NCBI GenBank assembly: GCA_944376785.1
Contig: CALWDV010000004.1
Coordinates: forward strand, 1 to 25,733
DNA: 25,733 nucleotides
Direction of reading: 5' to 3'
From: an uncultured Clostridia bacterium
GTDB taxonomy: Bacteria; Bacillota; Clostridia; Christensenellales; UBA1242
The notes below the pieces were generated by a model. The model did not search any database, was not told the origin of the DNA, and saw only the letters and a list, made by a program, of their open reading frames with translations. Shown here one piece after another: positions 8,373-13,236 of the stretch. The position numbers and the translations under genes are program-made. Each line of letters starts with the position of its first letter. Position 1 is the stretch's first letter.

Positions 8373-9780
8373 ATGACCTAAATGGAATTGTTCTGTTTGT
8401 GTGGTCGTATATTTCTTCTGTGTTAAACAAATGCTCATAATATTTACCAAAAGTTCTAAGAGTTTGCCCATCTATTGGTTTTCTATCCATAAACAATGTG
8501 TGTTTATTATTTGAATTAAAAGGCATATAATTATAAAAGTTTTTTGCTCCAACACCACAAAACAGTTCAAAACCGGCATCTAAAAGTTGTTGATGTTTAT
8601 AACTTATTTTATCATTATCCATAATTTCCCATTCACCATAAGGATAAACATAAATGCTTGTTTTTCCAATTATTGGCTCAACTTCATTTTGCCAATTATA
8701 AAGTTCTTTTGAAAACTCCATATCACTTATTTCTTTCATATGATAATGCCCATAACTATGACAAGCAAATTTCCACCCCAACTCTTTTAAACGGTTAACA
8801 ACTTTTGTTGCCTTTTCAATTTCATATTTGCTAGTTGCATTTGACTTTTGTGTTCTATAACCCAAAATTCCATCATAACCAGTTAAACAAATAACGCCTT
8901 TTGCACCATTATGGCTAAAATCAGGGTAGGTTTTAACAAAGTTTTCTAGAATTGGTATAAATTCGTTATCGTATCCAATTCGTTTTTTTATGCTTATTTT
9001 TGAAGTGTATGTTGCAATATTGTTGTTTCTATCTAAAATAATTTTATCTACCATTCCTTTATTTTTCTTTTTGGTGTCATAGTTGCAATCATCAAAGGAA
9101 AATATTAAGGGCTTTTTGTTTGGTGGCAAATATAAAGTTTTTTTCTTAACTGTTCCATTAACATTTTCATAAACACTGTTAATATCAACTAAAACATAAT
9201 TGTTATTATAAAGCGATTGTAATATTTTTTTAAATTCGGTTGGTGTTATGCAATCCCTATCAAAATCTTTACTTAAAGGGTTCTTGGGGTTTAATGCTTT
9301 TTCTGGAAATGCAAGTAAACAGTGAGTAAACAAATGCTCAATATCTCCATTATATTCAACCAAATTTTTATTTTTTATTTGGTTAGTGTTGTAATTAATT
9401 AATGTGGTAATATTATCATCATTTTTATAATATTTTACTTTACTATTTAATAAGTTTAAAGCAAAAGCATAATCGCCATTTTCTGTGAATTTGTTTGCTT
9501 CGGTAATTAAAATTTCTTTGTAGTTTTTTATTAGTTCTTTAAATTTAGAACCATTATAATTTAACAAAAGCATATCCAAATTTTCAAATTGTTCTAAATT
9601 ATTAATTGCTTTTTTATACTCTTTATTGTCAATAAGTTTTATTGTTGACATAATAATTTCATTTTGTTTTAAATCTTTTTCAATTATTTCATAAGGGGTG
9701 CAAAATGTTGTTGATGTAAAAAAAAGTAATATTAAAAAACATATGTAACTGGTAATTAAAATTGTTTTTATTTCTTTCAT
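8371..9780 (-). CDS. Secreted polysaccharide deacetylase (NodB domain) with TPR-like N-terminus
   Basis: A 469-residue protein with an N-terminal hydrophobic signal or anchor (about residues 7-26, no clear lipobox). A helical stretch with TPR character follows (about 40-125). The carbohydrate esterase 4 (NodB) domain covers about 220-400: motif 1 IFSFDD with Asp230 and Asp231, motif 2 HSYGH with metal-binding His341 and His345, and motif 3 YPYGEW at about 379. Family members de-N-acetylate chitin-like polymers or peptidoglycan outside the membrane. About 110 residues separate motifs 1 and 2, including GVICLTGYDGILGYR, which is longer than in short NodB proteins. The canonical metal site (Asp, His, His) is present, so activity is plausible. 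The real substrate cannot be read from the sequence. The start has an AAAAAGG SD-like sequence upstream. Confidence 0.88.
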   Translation of the reverse strand: MKEIKTILITSYICFLILLFFTSTTFCTPYEIIEKDLKQNEIIMSTIKLIDNKEYKKAINNLEQFENLDMLLLNYNGSKFKELIKNYKEILITEANKFTENGDYAFALNLLNSKVKYYKNDDNITTLINYNTNQIKNKNLVEYNGDIEHLFTHCLLAFPEKALNPKNPLSKDFDRDCITPTEFKKILQSLYNNNYVLVDINSVYENVNGTVKKKTLYLPPNKKPLIFSFDDCNYDTKKKNKGMVDKIILDRNNNIATYTSKISIKKRIGYDNEFIPILENFVKTYPDFSHNGAKGVICLTGYDGILGYRTQKSNATSKYEIEKATKVVNRLKELGWKFACHSYGHYHMKEISDMEFSKELYNWQNEVEPIIGKTSIYVYPYGEWEIMDNDKISYKHQQLLDAGFELFCGVGAKNFYNYMPFNSNNKHTLFMDRKPIDGQTLRTFGKYYEHLFNTEEIYDHTNRTIPFRS

Positions 9781-9945
9781 AATTCCAACCTTTTTAATAG
9801 TTTGTTTAATATTTATTAAAAATATTAGTTTAGTTTTTCATAATAACCTTAAATGTTTAAAAACAATTCAAAATTCGTCAAAATTATTTTTAAATAAAAA
9901 TCGAACCGAAATTAATATTGAGTTAAAATTAATTGGTGAAAAAAA
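9781..9945. other. Divergent intergenic region
   Basis: 165 bases between the starts of the minus-strand deacetylase and the plus-strand gene at 9946. Promoters for both must lie here or further away. On the minus strand TTGACG (9876-9881 reversed) is a possible -35, but no good -10 follows at 17 bases. Small AT palindromes (for example ATTTTTA-AA-TAAAAAT near 9886-9901) are expected in such A+T-rich DNA. No promoter is called. Confidence 0.4.
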
Positions 9946-11079
9946 ATGAAATTAATTTATGATAATAATGCTTTTGAACAAGCAAAAAAAATACTTAATA
10001 AAAGTTACAAATATTTTAAAGTGGTGATTGTTACAAATTACACAAATAAAAATGTTGATGCAATAATTGATAATTTGAATGGAAATGTTAAAGAAATTAA
10101 AGTTGTAAAATTACCACAAGGGAAATGTTCTTTCGAAATATCAAAACAATTAGTTTGTTCTAAAATAACAGATGATGTTGGATTAATTATTGTTGTTGGT
10201 GATTATGAGTTAACACAATTTATTCTTAATTTAAATTTGAAAATAAAAAAAATGTTAATTAACATAACTCCTTTAATTCCAATCAACGCAAGCTTGTTTG
10301 ATTATGTTGTTATTGATAACACATTAATTGAACAATGCACAAACAAAGATATTGCAAATTGTTATGGTTATTTATCGTCATTTTCGATTTTTATATTAGA
10401 AGAGGTTTTTAATAAAGGGGTTTATTTAAAAGACACAAATAGCAATAATTTATTAGAATTGGAAAAGGTTGTTCAATCTTTAAATATGATTCCTAGTTTA
10501 ATTTTAAAAAGTAACACAGGAAAAAGAATGTTAACTAAAATTAGTGCTAAATTGTTAAATTTAATTAATTTGTCCGAATTTGAAAACAGCTTTGTTTTTA
10601 AATTGGCAAATAATATTAAACAAAACTCGAAACATTTAGGTTTGCAATTTGGTGAAGCATTAATGATTGGAAGTGTTCTTGGGTTTAAATTATTTAATGT
10701 TCTTTTAAATTCTCATATTGATAATGCAAAAATTGGTTTTGATTATTTTAATCGTTTAAAAATTGCAAAAAAATATTATGACAATTTTAGTTTAAGCAAA
10801 ATTGCAAAAACTTTCACATTAGATAACAACCTAAATGAAAGTGTTATTAATTTTAATAAAATTCAAAATTCTTTTTTGATGGTTTTTAACTCATATTTAA
10901 AAATGATAAATAATATGGTTAAAACATTTAAAGTGCTATTTTATGATAATGGAATATTTTTAAATAAATATTTAAAAAGTGATTTATTGTTAAATTCTAT
11001 TAATTTAATACCAGAAAGTTGCATAGAATGTTGTTTTGCCACTTTTATTAGAGATGTTGGTTTGTTAAACAAATTTTAG
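9946..11079 (+). CDS. Degenerate dehydroquinate-synthase/Fe-alcohol-dehydrogenase-like protein
   Basis: A 377-residue cytoplasmic protein without signal or membrane segments. Its plan resembles the dehydroquinate synthase / glycerol-1-phosphate dehydrogenase / iron-alcohol dehydrogenase superfamily. An N-terminal alpha/beta part reads KVVIVTNYTNKNVDAII and then DDVGLIIVVGDYELTQF (76-92), where family members have a Gly-Gly-Gly nucleotide loop. FDYVVIDNTLIEQ follows, and then a helical half with QFGEALMIGSVLGFKL (from 234), which resembles the HGEAVAIGM metal motif. The key residues are changed: the Gly-rich loop is GDYE, and the His before GE is Phe235. The protein is probably not an active metal-dependent enzyme. 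It precedes a small anchored protein and the spoIIQ-like gene, so a sporulation-linked role is possible but unproven. The SD is weak (GGTGA before an A-run). The assignment rests on motif resemblance only. Confidence 0.6.
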   Translation: MKLIYDNNAFEQAKKILNKSYKYFKVVIVTNYTNKNVDAIIDNLNGNVKEIKVVKLPQGKCSFEISKQLVCSKITDDVGLIIVVGDYELTQFILNLNLKIKKMLINITPLIPINASLFDYVVIDNTLIEQCTNKDIANCYGYLSSFSIFILEEVFNKGVYLKDTNSNNLLELEKVVQSLNMIPSLILKSNTGKRMLTKISAKLLNLINLSEFENSFVFKLANNIKQNSKHLGLQFGEALMIGSVLGFKLFNVLLNSHIDNAKIGFDYFNRLKIAKKYYDNFSLSKIAKTFTLDNNLNESVINFNKIQNSFLMVFNSYLKMINNMVKTFKVLFYDNGIFLNKYLKSDLLLNSINLIPESCIECCFATFIRDVGLLNKF

Positions 11080-11110
11080 TTTTTTATGTTTAAAATAATA
11101 TAAAAAAGTT

Positions 11111-11144
11111 AATCCTTTAAGACATGGTCTTGGAGGATTTTTTT
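11111..11144 (+). terminator. Hairpin plus U7 that includes the next gene's Shine-Dalgarno
   Basis: AATCCTTTAAGAC (11111-11123), loop ATG, and GTCTTGGAGGATT (11127-11139) form a 13-bp stem with two G-U pairs, followed at once by T at 11138-11144. It looks like an intrinsic terminator for the gene ending at 11079. However, its 3' arm holds GGAGG (11132-11136), the SD of the GTG at 11145. It can therefore act as a terminator, as a translation block, or as both. TAATAT at 11096-11101 is a possible -10 with no clear -35. Confidence 0.7.
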
Positions 11145-11606
11145 GTGAAAAGATTAATTGTGTTTTTGCTGTTTGTGTGTGCAATAGTTAATTTGGGTTT
11201 AATTCAAAACGATTATTTGCACGAAATGCTTATGCCTTATGGCGAAAAATTTTACATATATCAAAATAATTGCGATTCATATTTTAATGGTGGTGAAATA
11301 ATAAAAAACGGAACAGGACAAATTGTTAAACTAAATAAAAACGAAATACAAAACAACTTGAATAACATTAAAAATTATGCTGGTGAAAGTGTTGTTGTTA
11401 ATAATATTAGCCTTAATAAAATAATGAAAATTTTAAATTTAAATGTGCTTAAAAAATATTATATTAATAACGATTTAGTTGTTATTGGTTATTCTAACAA
11501 ATTAAACCATTACTTAATTTCTGAAAATAAAAAAGTTAATATTCAAATTAAGGTTGGGCAAGAAAACATAATTGTTGGCTACCCATTAATAATGGAAGGT
11601 TTTTAA
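11145..11606 (+). CDS. Small membrane-anchored protein, possibly YwmB-like
   Basis: The start is taken as GTG 11145, eight bases after SD GGAGG. The in-frame ATG at 11124 is the loop of a hairpin and has no SD. This gives 153 residues: a Lys-Arg start, a hydrophobic anchor or signal (LIVFLLFVCAIVNLGLI), then a hydrophilic domain of about 125 residues outside the membrane. The C-terminal strand pattern NIQIKVGQENIIVGYPLI recalls the end of YwmB-family proteins, which lie near spoIID and spoIIQ in Bacillus subtilis. It is shorter than YwmB (about 240) and the similarity is weak, so the name is only a suggestion. Neighbours are the degenerate enzyme-like gene upstream and the spoIIQ-like gene 64 bases downstream. 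Confidence 0.7.
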   Translation: MKRLIVFLLFVCAIVNLGLIQNDYLHEMLMPYGEKFYIYQNNCDSYFNGGEIIKNGTGQIVKLNKNEIQNNLNNIKNYAGESVVVNNISLNKIMKILNLNVLKKYYINNDLVVIGYSNKLNHYLISENKKVNIQIKVGQENIIVGYPLIMEGF

Positions 11607-11615
11607 ATATTTTAT

Positions 11616-11644
11616 GTATAAAAAATAATAATATGGAAATTATT
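11616..11644 (+). promoter_or_regulatory. Possible sigma-F-type promoter of the spoIIQ-like gene
   Basis: GTATA (11616-11620) matches the sigma-F -35 form GYATA. After 14 bases GGAAATTATT (11635-11644) fits part of the -10 form GGNNANAHTR (GG, A5, H8 and T9 fit; A7 and the last purine do not). Bacillus subtilis spoIIQ is sigma-F dependent, which supports the reading, but the match is partial. Confidence 0.4.
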
Positions 11645-11670
11645 TAATAACAAATTTTGGAGGATATAAA

Positions 11671-12249
11671 ATGAAAGAAGAAAGTAAAAAAGAAGCAGTA
11701 ATTAACTTTTTAAAAAGGTATGGTTACATTATTGGTTTGTCAGCATTTATGTTAATATTAAGCATAATATTAATAGTTTCTGCCAATAAACCTAATGAAA
11801 GTGACAATAATCCAGTTAACACTGACCCAATAAGTTTTTATAACCCATTACTTAATTTTACTGTTGCAAAAGAATTTAACGACACAAATTTGGTTTATAA
11901 CAGCACTTTAAAACAATGGGAAGCTCATAAGGGTGTTTGTTTAACAGCCCCTGAAAATAGTGAAGTTTTTGCTGTGTTAGATGGTGTAGTTGAAGATGTT
12001 TATTCTAATTATTTAAATGGAACAGTTGTTGTTTTAAGCCACGCTAACAATTTAAAAACTTATTATTCAAGTTTGGGTGAAGACGTTCCTGTTAAAAAAG
12101 GTGACACAGTTAAACAAGGTGATGTTATTGGTAAAATTAGCAACACTGGTGCAAACGAATTAAACTTAGGTAACCATTTGCATTTTGAAGTTACTGAAAA
12201 CGATGTTAAAGTTGACCCAGCAACATATTTAGATTTAGAAAATAAATAA
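11671..12249 (+). CDS. spoIIQ: SpoIIQ-like forespore M23/LytM protein
   Basis: A 192-residue protein with a short cytoplasmic N-terminus, one membrane segment (about residues 17-37, YIIGLSAFMLILSIILIVSA) and a LytM/M23 domain (about 80-190). In sporulating Bacillota SpoIIQ sits in the forespore membrane and binds SpoIIIAH across the intermembrane space. Motifs seen: HKGVCLTAP (His86, Cys90) in place of the usual HxxxD, a VVVLSHANNLKTYYSSL strand region, KKGDTVKQGDVIGKISNTG, and HLHFEV (His169 and His171). The usual metal-binding Asp is thus Cys90. It is shorter than Bacillus SpoIIQ. The assignment leans on the membrane anchor, the M23 fold and the nearby spoIIID. A generic M23 cell-wall peptidase is the alternative. 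SD TTTTGGAGGA lies upstream. Confidence 0.75.
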   Translation: MKEESKKEAVINFLKRYGYIIGLSAFMLILSIILIVSANKPNESDNNPVNTDPISFYNPLLNFTVAKEFNDTNLVYNSTLKQWEAHKGVCLTAPENSEVFAVLDGVVEDVYSNYLNGTVVVLSHANNLKTYYSSLGEDVPVKKGDTVKQGDVIGKISNTGANELNLGNHLHFEVTENDVKVDPATYLDLENK

Positions 12250-12312
12250 AGCGAATAAAATGTGTTGTTTTGTTAGATTTATTTTGGTTTTATAAAAAAT
12301 AATTTTATTTGC
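12250..12312 (+). other. Intergenic stretch with spaced inverted repeat
   Basis: GCGAATAAAAT (12251-12261) can pair with ATTTTATTTGC (12302-12312) with one G-U pair across about 40 bases. No U-run follows the right arm, so it is not a clear terminator for the spoIIQ-like gene. It ends where the acpP promoter begins and may be chance in A+T-rich DNA. Confidence 0.25.
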
Positions 12313-12341
12313 TTTACAAAAAAACTTTTAATAACTATACT
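12313..12341 (+). promoter_or_regulatory. Sigma-A promoter of acpP
   Basis: TTTACA (12313-12318), a 17-base spacer and TATACT (12336-12341), about 28 bases before the acpP ATG. A small dyad ATACT-N6-AGTAT (12337-12352) overlaps the -10. An operator there is possible, but it is not a convincing FapR site. Confidence 0.75.
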
Positions 12342-12368
12342 ATTTTTAGTATTATTTTGGAGGACATC

Positions 12369-12602
12369 ATGACACTAGATAAAATTAAAAGTTTGTTGTC
12401 AAGTCAACTTGGAATTAAAGAAGATAGAATTCAATTAAAATCTAGAATTTTAGAAGACCTTGGAGCTGACTCTTTGGATTTGGTAGAACTTCTTATGACA
12501 TTAGAAGATGAATTTAATGTTACAGTTAGTGATGAAGAAGCTGTTAAATTAAAAACAGTTGAAGACATTGTTAAAATTATTGAAGCAAATAAAAGCAAAT
12601 AA
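12369..12602 (+). CDS. acpP: Acyl carrier protein
   Basis: A 77-residue acidic protein of normal ACP size. The DSLDLVELLMTLEDEF segment contains the Asp-Ser-Leu site where the Ser receives phosphopantetheine. ACP carries growing acyl chains in type II fatty acid synthesis in the cytoplasm. The start ATG 12369 has SD TTTTGGAGG; an upstream in-frame ATG at 12309 lies before the promoter -10 and is not used. The gene stands alone with its own promoter and terminator, and no fab genes are visible in the window, although acpP is often placed beside fab or rnc genes. Confidence 0.95.
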   Translation: MTLDKIKSLLSSQLGIKEDRIQLKSRILEDLGADSLDLVELLMTLEDEFNVTVSDEEAVKLKTVEDIVKIIEANKSK

Positions 12603-12610
12603 CAACAAAT

Positions 12611-12637
12611 AAAAAGCAACCTTATGGTTGTTTTTTT
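12611..12637 (+). terminator. Rho-independent terminator after acpP
   Basis: CAACC-TTAT-GGTTG, extended by A-T pairs and a G-U pair, with T7 at 12631-12637. It is about ten bases past the acpP stop. Confidence 0.85.
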
Positions 12638-12654
12638 ATTTTTGTAATAATTTG

Positions 12655-12683
12655 TAATATTATGTCGCAACTTGTCATACACA
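12655..12683 (+). promoter_or_regulatory. Sigma-E-type promoter of spoIIID
   Basis: TAATATT (12655-12661) fully matches the sigma-E -35 form KMATATT. After exactly 14 bases CATACACA (12676-12683) matches seven of eight positions of the -10 form CATACAMT. It lies 27 bases before the spoIIID ATG. Bacillus subtilis spoIIID is sigma-E dependent, so sequence and biology agree. Confidence 0.75.
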
Positions 12684-12709
12684 TTATTAAAAGCATTTTA
12701 GAGGTGTGT

Positions 12710-12961
12710 ATGACTAAGTCACGACCAGAAATTTTAGGCAATTACCTTTTGGAAAACAAATCAACAATTAGGCAAACGGCACAAGTTTTTTCATTAAGTA
12801 AAAGCACAGTACACATAGATGTTTCAAAACGTTTAAAAAAAATTAACTATCCTTTATTTTTGGAAGTTAAAAAAATTCTTGATTTTAATTTTAAAGAAAG
12901 AAATAAACGTGGTGGTTATGCAACGAAAATTAAATATTTAAAGTTAAAAGAAAAAGGATAA
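12710..12961 (+). CDS. spoIIID: Sporulation transcription factor SpoIIID
   Basis: An 83-residue DNA-binding protein, close to the usual length (about 90). The start is ATG 12710 behind SD GAGGTG; the in-frame ATG at 12662 would lie inside the promoter. The helix-turn-helix shows QTAQVFSLSKSTVHIDVSKR, closely matching the AKEFGVSKSTVHKDL segment of Bacillus SpoIIID. It is followed by the conserved EVKKILDFN and RGGYATKIKYLKLK. SpoIIID switches mother-cell genes on or off during the sigma-E to sigma-K transition. It is monocistronic: an acpP terminator lies upstream, and its own terminator overlaps its stop codon. In Bacillus it sits next to mbl; here the next gene is the giant lipoprotein. Its presence is the strongest evidence that this lineage sporulates or descends from sporulators. 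Confidence 0.93.
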   Translation: MTKSRPEILGNYLLENKSTIRQTAQVFSLSKSTVHIDVSKRLKKINYPLFLEVKKILDFNFKERNKRGGYATKIKYLKLKEKG

Positions 12962-12974
12962 TATCCTTTTTTTT
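12951..12974 (+). terminator. Rho-independent terminator overlapping the spoIIID stop
   Basis: AAAAAGGAT-AAT-ATCCTTTTT is a 9-bp stem with T at 12967-12974; the stop codon TAA (12959-12961) is in the stem and loop. Confidence 0.85.
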
Positions 12975-13019
12975 ATTTTTAATATTTAATATAATTTAAT
13001 TTAAAAGATGTAAAGTTGT

Positions 13020-13048
13020 TTGACAAAAATTTTTAAAGAAAATATAAT
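13020..13048 (+). promoter_or_regulatory. Fully consensus sigma-A promoter of the giant lipoprotein gene
   Basis: TTGACA (13020-13025), exactly 17 bases and TATAAT (13043-13048), 12 of 12 consensus bases. An A/T-rich UP-like stretch lies upstream. It predicts transcription from about 13055 and a leader of roughly 115 bases. Confidence 0.9.
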
Positions 13049-13090
13049 TGCATAAGGAAACTATTATATTATATATAATATATATAAATA

Positions 13091-13136
13091 TTTCGCAAAA
13101 ATTGTTTAATACTAAAAATAAGTATCTTTTGCGAAA
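13091..13136 (+). promoter_or_regulatory. Hairpin in the 5' leader of the giant lipoprotein gene
   Basis: TTTCGCAAAA (13091-13100) and TTTTGCGAAA (13127-13136) are perfect 10-base arms. Between them ATACT (13109-13113) and AGTAT (13121-13125) can form an inner stem. The element ends about 25 bases before the SD (GGAG, 13161-13164) and has no following U-run, so it is a leader structure and not a terminator. The TSS-proximal stretch 13060-13090 is an AT-only run. A role in mRNA stability or translation is an inference. Confidence 0.6.
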
Positions 13137-13170
13137 AATAGTGGTTACTAATGAAATTTGGGAGAATACA

Positions 13171-13236
13171 ATGGTTAAAAAATTAAGTTCACTAATATTT
13201 GCCATTTTTGGTTCAGTATTGTTTTTATTTGGTTGT
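13171..13236 (+). other. Lipoprotein signal peptide of the giant protein
   Basis: The residues after the start Met are V-K-K, then a hydrophobic core, then LFLFGC; the Cys is residue 22. Phe at -2 is less usual than Ala or Ser, but the arrangement is still typical of a type II signal. Confidence 0.75.

Noticed and set aside
12337..12352. FapR operator at the acpP promoter
   Set aside because: The dyad is only 5 bases per arm with a 6-base spacer and lacks the TTAGTACC-type half-site of known FapR sites.
12662..12709. Upstream ATG at 12662 as start of spoIIID
   Set aside because: It overlaps the sigma-E-type -35 and has no SD; ATG 12710 has GAGGTG and gives the normal SpoIIID length.
13063..13090. 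Alternating AT run as a replication origin or phase-variable tract
   Set aside because: It is short, has no DnaA boxes and no exact long repeat unit; it is better read as an AT-rich 5' leader.
12996..13205. Minus-strand open frame of 69 codons across the giant gene's promoter
   Set aside because: It covers the promoter, leader and start of the plus-strand gene. Its Phe/Ile/Asn-rich product reflects A+T-rich complement sequence and resembles no family.
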